Positions 7,141-16,804 are shown, numbered from the stretch's first letter. The stretch: DNA of 50,052 nt from an uncultured Novosphingobium sp. (GCA_946886365.1 CAMPIM010000011.1:1-50052); one strand, 5' to 3'. Numbers and translations are program-made. Notes: generated by a model from the sequence alone, not told the origin.

Positions 7141-9360
7141 ATGAAGAATTCCTCATCCATCCTGTTGCTTGCTGCCGCGGGGACGATGCTGACGCCGGTC
7201 GGGGGATATGCCCGCGATACCCGGAATTCACCCGAGCGCAGAGCGGCTGAGACCCTGTCCAAAATGACGGGTGAAGAGAAGATCCGGCTTATCCACGGCC
7301 CTATGTCGGGCCTCGTCCCTGTGTCGAAGCGGCCGCAGGGAGTGCCCGTCAGCGCAGGATATATCGAAGGAGTGGAGCGCCTCGGCGTTCCTACGCTGGT
7401 GGAAAGCGACGCAAGCCTAGGCGTGTCCAACCTGATGGAAATGCGCAAGGGCGATGTCGCGACGGCATTGCCCTCAGGGCTTTCGCTTGCGTCCACATGG
7501 GACCCGGAAATCGCCCACGCGGGCGGTGCTATGATCGGCGCGGAGGCGCGGGCCAAGGGCTTTAATGTGATGCTGGTGGGCGGCGTCAATCTGGTGCGCG
7601 ACCCGCGCGCTGGCCGCAATTTCGAATATCTGGGTGAAGACCCGCTGCTGGCTGGGGAACTGGTCGGAAGTCAGATCAGTGGCGTGCAGTCCAATGACAT
7701 CATCGGCACGATCAAGCATTTCGCGCTCAACAATCAGGAAACCGGTCGCAACATCGCATCGGTGAACATGGATGAGCAGGCGATGCGCGAGAGCGATCTG
7801 CTTGCTTTCCAGATCGGCATGGAACGTGGCAATCCCGGTTCGGTGATGTGCGGCTATAATCGCATTGGCGGTACTTTCGCTTGTGAGCACCCTTTCCTGC
7901 TAAACGACGTGCTGCGGCGTGATTGGGGCTTCAAGGGTTATGTGATGTCGGACTGGGGCGCGGTGCATTCCACCGAGGCCATCATCGCCGGCCTCGACCA
8001 GCAATCAGGCGAACAGATCGACGGCAAGCGCTATTTTTCCGACCTGATGGTGGAAGCGGTCAAGGCGGGGAAGGTGCCGCAGTCGGCGGTCGACAAGGCG
8101 GCCGGACGCGTGCTCTACGCCATCTATGCCCATGGCGTGGCCGACAAGGCGCTACAGCCGGGCCAGTCGATCGATTATGACGCCAACGCCGAGGTAGCGC
8201 AGCGTGCGGCGGAACAGGGGATCGTCCTGCTGCGCAATGAGGGTGGCATCTTGCCGCTGGCCGCTTCGGCGAAGACGATCCTGGTGGTCGGAGGCAATGC
8301 CGATGTTGGCGTGCCGAGCGGCGGCGGTTCGAGCCAGGTTAATCCCGTGGGTGGACTGAAGCGCGTTTCCAAGGGCGCGGAAAGCGGCCCTGCCGCTGGC
8401 TTTGCCCGTCGCGGCTATGGGGGCACGGCTCCGCTCGATGCGCTGCGCGCCGAGTTTCCGAATGCGGCCGTCAGCTATCTGGACGGCAAGGATGTGCCAG
8501 GCGCTGTCCAGGCAGCGAAGTCGGCCGACATCGTTGTCGTTTTCGCGGAGAAGTACGCGACCGAGGCCATCGACCATAAGGACCTGTCGCTGGGCGAGGG
8601 TCAGGACGACCTGATCGACGCGGTGGCAAGCGCGAACGCGAAGACGGTCGTCGTGCTGGAAACCGGCAACCCGGTCCTGATGCCCTGGCAGGCCAAGGTC
8701 CCCGCGATTCTTTCCGCTTGGTATGGTGGCCAGCGTGGCGGCGCTGCCATTGCGCGGGTTCTGACCGGAAAGGTCAACCCGTCCGGTCATCTGCCCGTGA
8801 CTTTCCCCGCCTCTGCCGATCAGTTGCCCAATCCAGCGCTTCCCGGCTCCGACGCGCCGCCAGCGGATAAGGAAACGCGTGCTGTCTATGGCCTGCAGGC
8901 GGGTTTGAAGCCGTTCGACATCGTCTATCCGGAAGGATCGGACGCCGGCTATCGCTGGTTCGACAAGAAGGGGCTGAAGCCGCTTTACCCCTTCGGCTAC
9001 GGTCTTAGCTACACGCAGTTCCGCTATGAAGGGCTGAAGGTCACGGGCGGAAAGGCGCTGTCTGTCCGCTTCACCGTGGTGAATGAGGGTGAGCGGGAGG
9101 GTGCGGACGTGCCGCAGGTCTACGTCACCCGGCCGGGCAAGGCCAAGCGGTTGATCGGATGGGCGAAGCCCAATCTCAAGCCCGGCGAAAGCAGGGAAGT
9201 CACGGTTACGGCAGACATGCGCGTGATCGCGGACTTCGATGCAAAGGCGCAGCGTTGGGTGGTGCCCGCGGGTGACGTCAAGGTAGAGGTGGGCACATCC
9301 GCCGCGGATCCGGTGCTGACCGGCACGGCGCGGCTGAACCGCATGATCCGGAGGCCCTGA
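7141..9360 (+). CDS. Exported glycoside hydrolase family 3 beta-glucosidase-like enzyme
   Basis: Retaining exo-glycosidase, probably beta-glucosidase or beta-xylosidase, acting in the periplasm or at the outer membrane. The ATG at 7141 is preceded by GGAGAGG and opens a Sec signal peptide of about 24 residues; the open frame continues 27 codons upstream but without signal character. The GH3 (alpha/beta)8 domain follows, with 'K-H-F-A-L-N-N-Q-E-T-G-R' and the nucleophile Asp271 in 'V-M-S-D-W-G-A'. Next are the GH3 C-terminal sandwich domain ('Y-G-G-Q-R-G-G-A-A-I-A-R-V-L-T-G-K-V-N-P-S-G-(H/R)-L-P-V-T-F-P') and a fibronectin-III-like tail ('F-G-Y-G-L-S-Y'). At 739 residues it is normal for bacterial GH3. 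It is first of four genes with gaps of only a few bases or overlaps, so it is co-transcribed with the two rhamnosidases and the esterase. Confidence 0.92.
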   Translation: MKNSSSILLLAAAGTMLTPVGGYARDTRNSPERRAAETLSKMTGEEKIRLIHGPMSGLVPVSKRPQGVPVSAGYIEGVERLGVPTLVESDASLGVSNLMEMRKGDVATALPSGLSLASTWDPEIAHAGGAMIGAEARAKGFNVMLVGGVNLVRDPRAGRNFEYLGEDPLLAGELVGSQISGVQSNDIIGTIKHFALNNQETGRNIASVNMDEQAMRESDLLAFQIGMERGNPGSVMCGYNRIGGTFACEHPFLLNDVLRRDWGFKGYVMSDWGAVHSTEAIIAGLDQQSGEQIDGKRYFSDLMVEAVKAGKVPQSAVDKAAGRVLYAIYAHGVADKALQPGQSIDYDANAEVAQRAAEQGIVLLRNEGGILPLAASAKTILVVGGNADVGVPSGGGSSQVNPVGGLKRVSKGAESGPAAGFARRGYGGTAPLDALRAEFPNAAVSYLDGKDVPGAVQAAKSADIVVVFAEKYATEAIDHKDLSLGEGQDDLIDAVASANAKTVVVLETGNPVLMPWQAKVPAILSAWYGGQRGGAAIARVLTGKVNPSGHLPVTFPASADQLPNPALPGSDAPPADKETRAVYGLQAGLKPFDIVYPEGSDAGYRWFDKKGLKPLYPFGYGLSYTQFRYEGLKVTGGKALSVRFTVVNEGEREGADVPQVYVTRPGKAKRLIGWAKPNLKPGESREVTVTADMRVIADFDAKAQRWVVPAGDVKVEVGTSAADPVLTGTARLNRMIRRP

Positions 9361-9363
9361 GCC

Positions 9364-12234
9364 ATGACAGCGAAGCGTTTGATGAAGAACTGCCTGCTGG
9401 CGGCAACAGCTATGCTTGCACTTGTCGAGGCTCCGGCTTTTGCAGGTCCGCTGGACGATCATTTCCAGAGCCCGCCCGTCGATGCTCGGCCCCGGCTGCG
9501 TTGGTGGTGGCCGGGCGATGCGGTGACGGATCAGGAATTGCAGCGTGAGCTGAAGCTGATGGCGGACACCGGATTTGCCGGTGCGGAGATTCAGTCGTTC
9601 ACGCCCAATTTCGTGACGCTTACGCCGGACGAGAAGGCACGCGTCGATCAATATGCCGAGCCGTCCTTCTTTGCCCATGTCCGTGCCGCGGGGGAGGCGG
9701 CGAAGGCATTGGGCCTAACGCTGGACTATACGCTGGGTTCGTCCTGGCCGTCCGGCGGCGGCTTTGCCATCCCGCCGGAACTGGCGTTCACCGAGCTTTC
9801 CATGGCCAGCACCCAGGTCAGGGGCGGCGAGGCTGGTCCGATCAAGCTCAATATCCCCAAGCGCACAAAGCGGCTGGGCGCGCTCAGTATGTTCGATGCG
9901 CGCGTCAAGGACCCGAAGGTAGCAGACTGGGGCAAGAGGATGGAGGGCCGCGCGCGCACCGTCGCGGTCGTTGCGGTCAAGGGCAATGCGCCCGTGCTTC
10001 ACCCTGCCGTGCCGGGCGCGATGGGCATGACATTGACGCCGTGGCGGGATGTGGTGACGGCAGGCACGCTGGACCCGGCAAGCAGCGTGCTCCTGACCAG
10101 CAAGTTGCGTGATGATGGCACGCTCGACTGGACCCCACCGCCGGGTGATTGGCAGATTTTCGTGTTCCGCCAATATGCGTCCGACGTCGGCGTATTGGGT
10201 GCGGCCGGGCAGGGGCCGCAGCTGATACTGGATCATATGAACCCGCAAGCCTTTGCGGCGCATGCGGCGCGCGTCGGTGATCCGTTGGGGAATGACCCGG
10301 TCGGAATCCGATCGACATTCGTGGACAGCCTGGAATTGATGCAGGATATTCAGTGGGGACCTGAATTGCTGCAACAGTTCAGGAAGCGGCGCGGCTATGA
10401 CCTGACGCCCTATCTGCCCTTCGTCGTCCAGCCCGGTTGGATGCAGGCGTGGAGCGAGCATTGGTCGCCGCCCTATTTCGACACGGCGAACAGCGATCTA
10501 GCGGAACGGGTGCGCGCCGACTATCGCCGCACGGTTTCAGACATGATGATCGAGGGGTTCATCCAGCCTTTCGTGGCATGGAATCATGCGCATGGGCTGA
10601 AGGCCAAGTTCCAGGCGCATGGCGGCGCTTTCGATACGATCCGGGGATATGGTCTGGCCGACATACCGGAGACCGAGGATTTGCCGGGCGCGGGCGATCC
10701 GTTTTTCATGCGGATGGCCCGGTCGGGTGCGCATCTTTACGGGCGTCCAATCGTATCGGCGGAAAGCCTGGCATGGGGGAATCGCCCTTATGATGTGACG
10801 CCCGACGAAATGCGGCGGCGGGTCGATGCCTTCATGGCGGGTGGCGTCAACTCCATGATCCTGCATGGTTATAATTACCGCTTCCATGCCGACGACTGGC
10901 CCGGCTGGCACGCTTTCCAGCCAAGCCCCTTCGCTGGCGGCTTTTCCAACATGTTGAACGAGACCAACCCGGTGTGGCCCGCAATGAAGCCCTTGGCGGG
11001 CTATATCGGCCGATTGCAGGCCGTCATGCAGGCAGGTGAGGCGGTGGTTCCGGTCGCCTATTTCTATGGACGCTACGGCTATTATGTCGGCATCGAAGAT
11101 GACGGCGCGGGCAAGCAGGCAGCGGAAAAGGCGTTCCTGGCGGGAGGCTATGATTTCGACCGGATCAACCAGGATTCGATCGCTCATGCGCGGATCGAAG
11201 GGAAGCAGCTCGTTTCGCAGGGCGGCCAGCGCTATCCGGTGCTGGTGTTGCCGCCGATCGATGGCATTCAGGCAGAGACAGCCGAGGCGATCGCGCGTTT
11301 CGCCAAGGCGGGACTGCCGGTGTTCTTCACCGATCGGGCGCCGAGCCGGGATGAAGGGCTGGCCCAGGCTCGCCAGCGTGATGCGAGGGTGAAGAAGGCA
11401 GCCGCCGCCGCGTTGAAATTGGGAGCGAAGATCGTTCCCGCCGCTGGCATGACCGATGCTCTGCGGGCAGCGGCGATTCCGGCCAATCTGCGCTTTTCCG
11501 GTGACGCTGCCGATCTTTACTTCGTTCAGCGGAAGATCGAGGGCCGTACCGCGACCTTTGTGTACAACAGGGGAGAAGCCGCACGGCAGGTGACGCTGAC
11601 GCTGCCCGAAGTGGGGGGCGTGACGCGGTGGAATGCGATGGACGGCACGGTTGCGCCTGTGTCGGCGCGCGTCGCGGGGCAGGCGACCGACGTGCCTCTT
11701 AGCCTTGGGGCGGGGGAAAGCGCGCTGTTGATGCTCGATCCAACGACGCAGGCTGTCACCGTTCCGGCATCCGCTACCGTGGCCAGCATGACGCTGCCCA
11801 TGGATGGATGGCGGCTTCAGGCGACCGGCCATGTCCAGCGCAAGTCCTATAGCCAGGATTTCGCCTCTATCAGTCTGAAGGACTGGCAGCAGGTGCCTGA
11901 ACTGGCGCGCTTTGCAGGGACGGGAACCTACAGGCGCACGATCAATGTCGATGCGGGCTGGCTGACCAAGGGAACGAGCGTCATGTTGGATCTGGGCGAA
12001 GTGCATGACGTTGCCACGGTGACGGTCAACGGACAAAGCCTGCCCACCCTGTTCAGCGCACCGTTCCGCGTCGATGTGACTAAGCTGGTTCGCGCGGGCA
12101 AGAATGACATCAGCGTTGCTGTCGCCAACGTACCCCAAAATGCGATGATCGATCCCAAGGATACGATTTACAAGAAGCTGAAGCCGGTTCCGGCCGGATG
12201 GCTGGGGCCAGCGAAACTGGAGGCGCAACGGTGA
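9364..12234 (+). CDS. Exported GH106-like alpha-L-rhamnosidase
   Basis: 956-residue exported glycosidase. An N-terminal signal of about 27 residues ends in 'A-F-A-G'. The mature protein begins with 'F-Q-S-P-P-V-D-A-R-P-R-L-R-W-W-W-P-G' and 'D-T-G-F-A-G-A-E-I-Q-S-F', both typical of GH106 alpha-L-rhamnosidases (the family of sphingomonad RhaM). A C-terminal jelly-roll module around residues 830-950 ('V-M-L-D-L-G-E-V-H-D-V-A-T-V-T-V-N-G') is of the kind that binds sugars. It would release terminal L-rhamnose by inversion. The ATG lies three bases after the GH3 stop, with GGAGG nine bases upstream, and the gene overlaps the esterase start (GTGA). Pairing GH106 with a GH3 and a GH78-like enzyme points to rhamnosyl-glucosyl substrates such as flavonoid or saponin glycosides. 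The exact substrate is inferred. Confidence 0.88.
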   Translation: MTAKRLMKNCLLAATAMLALVEAPAFAGPLDDHFQSPPVDARPRLRWWWPGDAVTDQELQRELKLMADTGFAGAEIQSFTPNFVTLTPDEKARVDQYAEPSFFAHVRAAGEAAKALGLTLDYTLGSSWPSGGGFAIPPELAFTELSMASTQVRGGEAGPIKLNIPKRTKRLGALSMFDARVKDPKVADWGKRMEGRARTVAVVAVKGNAPVLHPAVPGAMGMTLTPWRDVVTAGTLDPASSVLLTSKLRDDGTLDWTPPPGDWQIFVFRQYASDVGVLGAAGQGPQLILDHMNPQAFAAHAARVGDPLGNDPVGIRSTFVDSLELMQDIQWGPELLQQFRKRRGYDLTPYLPFVVQPGWMQAWSEHWSPPYFDTANSDLAERVRADYRRTVSDMMIEGFIQPFVAWNHAHGLKAKFQAHGGAFDTIRGYGLADIPETEDLPGAGDPFFMRMARSGAHLYGRPIVSAESLAWGNRPYDVTPDEMRRRVDAFMAGGVNSMILHGYNYRFHADDWPGWHAFQPSPFAGGFSNMLNETNPVWPAMKPLAGYIGRLQAVMQAGEAVVPVAYFYGRYGYYVGIEDDGAGKQAAEKAFLAGGYDFDRINQDSIAHARIEGKQLVSQGGQRYPVLVLPPIDGIQAETAEAIARFAKAGLPVFFTDRAPSRDEGLAQARQRDARVKKAAAAALKLGAKIVPAAGMTDALRAAAIPANLRFSGDAADLYFVQRKIEGRTATFVYNRGEAARQVTLTLPEVGGVTRWNAMDGTVAPVSARVAGQATDVPLSLGAGESALLMLDPTTQAVTVPASATVASMTLPMDGWRLQATGHVQRKSYSQDFASISLKDWQQVPELARFAGTGTYRRTINVDAGWLTKGTSVMLDLGEVHDVATVTVNGQSLPTLFSAPFRVDVTKLVRAGKNDISVAVANVPQNAMIDPKDTIYKKLKPVPAGWLGPAKLEAQR

Positions 12235-13238
12235 GAGGGCGGCGTTTCGCAGCCGCGCTCGCATCCTGCCTGCTGATCGCAGCGGCGCCGGTCGTAACTT
12301 CTCCAGAAGCGGGATTGAAGTCGGTCAATCCGGAGTTGCGGCCGGTCGCGCGCGGCATCATGCAGGCGCAGCGGAGCGGGGCGATGTACAAGCCTGCCAA
12401 GCCCGGCCCACTGCCCGCAGGGGTTGAGGAGCGGCAGGCACCGGGATCGCGCGGACATCCGCCGGTGCCGGTCTATGTCGTGAACGCTGGTGCCGAGCAG
12501 GGGGCGCCGCGCGGCGCCATCTTCTTCGTTCATGGTGGCGGTTTCATCGGCGGCGATGCGCGGGACAATCTGCCCGCGCTCAAGAGCCTGGCCGAGCGGC
12601 TGAACTGTGTGATCGTGTCGGTGCAATATCGGTTGGCGCCGGAGACGCATTTCCCCGGACCTCTGGAAGATGCCTATGCGGGTTTGAAATGGCTGCATGG
12701 CAATGCCGCCGCACTGGGCGTCGATCCGGGACGGATTGTCGTCTTGGGTGAAAGCGCGGGCGGCGGCTTGGCTGCTATGTTGACTATCGCGGCGCGTGAC
12801 AGGGGCGAGGTGCCGGTCGCGTTTCAGGCTCTTATCTACCCCATGCTGGACGATCGGACGGGTTCTTCGCGTCCGGTGCCGCCGCATATCGGCCAGCTGA
12901 TCTGGACGGCGGAGTGGAACCGGAAGGGCTGGCAGGCGCTGCTTGGGCGGCGGCCTGGCGCTGCCACTCAGCCTGAAGGCGCGGTGCCTGCGCGGGTGAA
13001 GAACCTCAAAGGGCTTCCGCCGACGTTCATCGGGGTAGGGTCAATCGACCTGTTCGTGGACGAGGATGTAGAGTTTGCCCGCCGCCTGATCGATGCAGAT
13101 GTCCCTACCGAATTGCTGGTGATACCAGGCGCTTTCCATGGGTTCCAGCTGATCGTGCCGCGCGCGGCCATATCCCAGCAATTCAATGCCGCGCTCGATG
13201 CAGCGTTGGCCCGCGCCCTTTCGCCGGAGAAAAAATGA
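12231..13238 (+). CDS. Exported alpha/beta hydrolase, HSL-type carboxylesterase
   Basis: 335-residue serine esterase of the hormone-sensitive-lipase/acetyl-esterase group. The chosen start is GTG 12231, overlapping the GH106 stop by four bases. It gives an arginine-led signal peptide of about 25 residues, whereas the longer open frame from 12198 would bury it. The oxyanion-hole motif His101-Gly-Gly-Gly-Phe and nucleophile Ser175 in 'G-E-S-A-G-G' are visible. An acid within 'G-S-I-D-L-F-V-D-E-D' and catalytic His303 in 'G-A-F-H-G-F' complete the triad. In this operon it probably removes acyl (acetyl, feruloyl-like) groups from the glycosides so that the glycosidases can act, which is an inference from context. 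Its stop overlaps the next start by four bases. Confidence 0.88.
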   Translation: MRGRRFAAALASCLLIAAAPVVTSPEAGLKSVNPELRPVARGIMQAQRSGAMYKPAKPGPLPAGVEERQAPGSRGHPPVPVYVVNAGAEQGAPRGAIFFVHGGGFIGGDARDNLPALKSLAERLNCVIVSVQYRLAPETHFPGPLEDAYAGLKWLHGNAAALGVDPGRIVVLGESAGGGLAAMLTIAARDRGEVPVAFQALIYPMLDDRTGSSRPVPPHIGQLIWTAEWNRKGWQALLGRRPGAATQPEGAVPARVKNLKGLPPTFIGVGSIDLFVDEDVEFARRLIDADVPTELLVIPGAFHGFQLIVPRAAISQQFNAALDAALARALSPEKK

Positions 13239-15679
13239 TGACGATGCGCACATTGCTGGCTGCTTCGCTGATGTTGGGCGCTGCGCCCGCCGCTATCGCT
13301 CAGACTGGTGGCGCTGAGGGCTGGATCAGCCATGCGGAGGCGGGGCCAACGGTACGGCCGATCGTCCTGCATTTCCGCCGCACGCTCGACCTGCCGGGCA
13401 AACCGCGCTCTTATAAGGTACGAGTGACAGCAGATAACCGTTTCATATTATTTGTGAATAGTGCGCGTGTTGCGGCAGGGCCTTCGACGGGCGACATCGC
13501 CCATTGGCGCGAGGAGAGCATCGACCTTGCGCCCTATATGAAACCGGGCGTCAACGTCATCGCGGCGACGGTGTGGAACGGTGTCCAGCCACTGAAGCTG
13601 CCCGCCAATGCCACGCCCGCGCAGGTTTCGGCGGCGCAGGGCAATTCACTCTTCACCAATACAGCGCCGCTGTTCCAACAGAGCGTCGCAACCGGGTTTC
13701 GCCTGATCGGCGAAGGCAAGGCGGCGGAGCTTTCGACTGACCGGCAGGGGTGGCGGGTGAAGCGCGACCAGGGTCGTGGCTTCGCCAATGGCTGGGGGCA
13801 GGTGAAGCGATGGTATTATGTCGCGGGCAACCCCGAGAAGATCGATGCGGCGAAGGCTGATTTCGATGCCGCCGGGCCGCAGGAGAAGGGCGAGGGCTGG
13901 CAGGACGCGGTGCCCGCTCCCGATGCGGCGAAGCGGACGCTGGTGGCCGAACGGCTGCCGCAGCAATCCTATACGCCTGTGGCGGCGGGCAAGGTGGTGC
14001 GGACTGATCTGCCTGCCGCCATGGCCTTTCCCGCACGGGCGGTGACGATCCCGGCCAACAGCAAGGCGACCTTGCTTATTCAGCGCGATGCGATGGTGTC
14101 GGCCTATCCTCAGTTGGACGTGTCCGGCGGCAAGGGTGCGGCGATCAAGCTGCTGTGGACCGAGGCGCTGTACGATGCGCAGGGCCGCAAGGGCGACCGC
14201 AACCTGATCGAGGATCGCAAGCCGATCGGCATTTGGGACAGCTTCATCGCCGACGGAGAAAAGCGCAGTTTTGCCCCGCTATGGTGGCGGACATGGCGTT
14301 ATGCCGAAATCACGGTCGAGACCAAGGATCAGCCGTTGGTGCTGGAGGGGCTGCGCGCGTACGAGACGGGCTATCCGTTCCAACAAGTCGGTAAGTTTCA
14401 AAGCGATGATCCTGAACTTGCACGGATTTTCGATATAGGATGGCGCACGGCGCGGATCGATGCGCATGAAACCTATATGGACACGGCCTATTGGGAACAG
14501 CTGCAATATGCGGGCGACACGCGCCTTCAGATGCTGATTTCCTATGCCGTGTCGGGTGACCCTCGTCTGGCGGAGCAGGCGATCGATGCCTTCGCTGCAT
14601 CCGATGTCGATGGCGGGCTGATGGAGGGCGCCTGGCCGACGCGTGGCAATAATGTGATCGCGCCCTTCGCGCTGATGTGGGTCGGCATGCTGGATGACTG
14701 GCGATTGCGCCAGCCCGATCCCGCGCCGATCGTCCGTAATATCCCGCGCATGCGCCGTGTTCTGGACTGGTTCGAAACCTACCGCCGTCCGAGTGGCCTA
14801 TTGGGTAAGAACCCGCAATGGAATTTCATCGATTGGGTCGGCCAGCCCGCGACTGACCGCACAATCTTTCCTTCCTATGGCAAGACGGATGAAAGCTGTT
14901 TGATGAGCGTCAGCTGGCTCGGCGCTCTCCAGCAGGGGGCAGCGATCGAGGCAGCCTTTGGCGACGCCAGCCAGGCGCAGCGCTATGCCGCGCGAGCCGA
15001 GACGGTGAAGGCGGCAATCCGCAACCGGTGCTGGGTTCCGGCGCGCGGTCTTTATGCCGACAATCCTGACGGTGACCGATTCAGCCAGCATATGAACGCG
15101 CTGGCTGTCCTTTATGATGTTGCGAGCCGCGACGAGGCCGGGGCCATCATTGACCGGATAATGGTGCCGGGCAAAGGGATAGACGCGCCCGAAGGGATCA
15201 CGAGCGTCAGCTATTATTTCTCTTGGTATCTGGCGCAGGCTCTCGTCCGTGCGGGCAAGAACGACCGTTATCTCGACATGCTCAAGACGTGGCGCGATCT
15301 GCTGGCGATGCATTACACGACCTGGCCGGAAGAGCGCGACGATGCGGGGCAGGGGGGCAAGGGCCAATCGACGCGATCGGACAGCCATGCATGGAGTGCG
15401 CATCCCAGCGCGGATTTATTGGGTATCGTGGCCGGGATTGGACCTGATGCGCCGGGCTATGCGCGGTTGAAGGTTGAGCCCGCACTGGGATCGCTCAAGA
15501 GCCTGTCCGCAACCGCCGCGACGCCTCAGGGTGCGGTCAGCGTCCGCTACCGGATTTCGGGAAGCACCTTGAATGCCGAGATCACCCGGCCGACAGGGTT
15601 GCCGGGGGATTTCCTGTGGAATGGCAAGCGCTATCCGCTGACCCGCGCCACCACCAAGCTGAAGGTGCCGTTACGCTAG
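13235..15679 (+). CDS. Exported GH78-like alpha-L-rhamnosidase (six-hairpin glycosidase)
   Basis: 814-residue exported enzyme with a signal peptide of about 22 residues ending 'A-I-A-Q'. An N-terminal beta-sandwich ('Y-K-V-R-V-T-A-D-N-R-F-I-L-F-V-N') is followed by a second sandwich and an (alpha/alpha)6 barrel. The barrel starts near Asp416 with 'D-T-A-Y-W-E-Q-L-Q-Y-A-G-D-T-R-L-Q', the GH78 equivalent of the usual D-C-P-x-R-E-Q segment, and ends with a GH78-type C-terminal sandwich. It would hydrolyse alpha-L-rhamnosides, complementing the GH106 enzyme with another linkage or aglycone preference. The ATG overlaps the esterase stop (ATGA) with GGAGA five bases upstream. The stop codon TAG lies directly on the left arm of a palindromic repeat (15679-15850). 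This ends the four-gene operon. Confidence 0.87.
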   Translation: MMTMRTLLAASLMLGAAPAAIAQTGGAEGWISHAEAGPTVRPIVLHFRRTLDLPGKPRSYKVRVTADNRFILFVNSARVAAGPSTGDIAHWREESIDLAPYMKPGVNVIAATVWNGVQPLKLPANATPAQVSAAQGNSLFTNTAPLFQQSVATGFRLIGEGKAAELSTDRQGWRVKRDQGRGFANGWGQVKRWYYVAGNPEKIDAAKADFDAAGPQEKGEGWQDAVPAPDAAKRTLVAERLPQQSYTPVAAGKVVRTDLPAAMAFPARAVTIPANSKATLLIQRDAMVSAYPQLDVSGGKGAAIKLLWTEALYDAQGRKGDRNLIEDRKPIGIWDSFIADGEKRSFAPLWWRTWRYAEITVETKDQPLVLEGLRAYETGYPFQQVGKFQSDDPELARIFDIGWRTARIDAHETYMDTAYWEQLQYAGDTRLQMLISYAVSGDPRLAEQAIDAFAASDVDGGLMEGAWPTRGNNVIAPFALMWVGMLDDWRLRQPDPAPIVRNIPRMRRVLDWFETYRRPSGLLGKNPQWNFIDWVGQPATDRTIFPSYGKTDESCLMSVSWLGALQQGAAIEAAFGDASQAQRYAARAETVKAAIRNRCWVPARGLYADNPDGDRFSQHMNALAVLYDVASRDEAGAIIDRIMVPGKGIDAPEGITSVSYYFSWYLAQALVRAGKNDRYLDMLKTWRDLLAMHYTTWPEERDDAGQGGKGQSTRSDSHAWSAHPSADLLGIVAGIGPDAPGYARLKVEPALGSLKSLSATAATPQGAVSVRYRISGSTLNAEITRPTGLPGDFLWNGKRYPLTRATTKLKVPLR

Positions 15680-15850
15680 GGCCGATCGACATTCAGTTCT
15701 AGCGGCCTGCAAATGGCGGTTCTCCGCGCTTCTTTGAGTACGTTGCGTTGAAGCGAGGCGCGTGACTCGCTTCAAGGCTCAGGGAAAACCACCATTTTAC
15801 CTTCGGTGGCCTTCGGCTCGGCACGCCATTTCCTGAATGTCGATCGGCCC
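15679..15850. repeat. Dispersed palindromic intergenic element, copy A
   Basis: About 172 bases bounded by perfect 18-bp inverted ends, GGGCCGATCGACATTCAG and its complement. A second, imperfect pair lies inside (AAATGGCGGTTCTCCG near the left, CGGAAAACC-type complement near the right). The centre has its own hairpin, TTGAAGCGAG/CTCGCTTCAA. Copy B at 27872-28013 shares the first 54 bases with one mismatch and the whole right end. The element has no ORF. It lies between convergent genes and starts on the last base of a stop codon, so it may act as a bidirectional terminator or mRNA 3'-end stabiliser. Confidence 0.9.
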
Positions 15851-15868
15851 TGGGACGGGGCAGCGAAC

Positions 15869-16777
15869 TCAGCGTTTCGGGGCTTCCTTTGCCCCGAAAC
15901 CATTGAGTTCGATCCAACGGAACAACGCTTCGGTCCAACCTTGCGTGGCCGTGCCCTTATCACCCAGGCCGAAACCATGACCGCCACGTTGATAGGCGTG
16001 GAACTCGATCGGGCGGCGAGCAGCGATCCAGCTTTCGATGAGCGCATAGCCCGCGCGTCCTGACAGCGGATCGTCGGTCGCCATCGCCACGAAGGCGGGG
16101 GGCGCGTCGGCCGGTACGTCCACCTTTTCCATCGGTGGATAGAGCATGACGGAGAAGGCGGGACGGTCGGCGGGCGACGCGTCGATGGTCACGCGGATCG
16201 TCGTTCGCGCTCCGGCAGAAAAGCCGATCATGCCGACCTTGGCCGGATCGACATGCCATTGGGCTGCGCGCGCGCGGACGAGCTTCAGCGCCGCGATCCC
16301 ATCGGCGATCGCATAAGGGGGCGTGACGATGCGCAGACCTTCACCGGGCTTGCCGACCCATTCGGTCATTCTGCCCTGCATCATCTTGCCGAAAGCTGGC
16401 CAGTCGCGCGGGGTCGGGTCCAGCCGGTATTTGAGCACGAAGGCGGCGATGCCCTGATCGGCCAACAGGCGAGCGACCTCCATCCCCTCATGATCCCAGG
16501 AAAGCGTCATGAAGCCGCCGCCCGGCGCAATGACCATGGCAGTGCCGGTCGCTTTTGCCGGGTCGGGGAGGACGGGCAGCAAGGCGGCTTCGCTGGTATT
16601 GCGGACGCTCATGTTGCCGGATTTGCCGAACCAGATTTCAGGGCCGTTGCCACCGGGCACGAGACCGGTGCCAAGCGGTATCGCCTGCTGCAATTCCGAC
16701 GGGGCCGACAACTGCGCATTGGCCGCCGTGGCGCCCAAGATCTATGCGATAGCCAAGCACTTCAGCTGATTTTTCAT
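15869..16777 (-). pseudogene. Exported alpha/beta hydrolase (esterase) interrupted by an amber codon in its signal peptide
   Basis: The open part (from a TTG at 16738) encodes about 289 residues of a dienelactone/acetyl-xylan-esterase-like alpha/beta hydrolase. It shows 'A-P-G-G-G-F' for the oxyanion hole, nucleophile in 'G-F-S-A-G-A', an acid near 'A-T-D-D-P' and histidine in 'G-G-H-G-F-G'. Upstream in the same frame is an ATG at 16775-16777 with a near-perfect AAGGAGAGG five bases before it. The codons read M-K-N-Q-L-K-C-L-A-I-A-stop-I-L-G-A-T-A-A-N-A-Q, an obvious Sec signal peptide whose 12th codon is TAG (16742-16744). A single change, for instance TCG to TAG, would explain it. The full product would be 302 residues. 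Without suppression the enzyme is either absent or, if restarted at the TTG, cytoplasmic. It follows the 473-residue SDR gene by 28 bases on the same strand. A sequencing error must be excluded. Confidence 0.75.
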
Positions 16778-16804
16778 CCGACCTCTCCTTCTATCTTGTC
16801 CCGC

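Noticed and set aside
8152..12264. Long open frames on the minus strand (508 aa at 8152-9678 and 575 aa at 10537-12264) opposite the glycosidase genes
   Set aside because: Arg/His/Gln-rich composition, no recognisable motif, no ribosome site, and complete overlap with well-supported plus-strand genes. Typical shadows in GC-rich DNA.
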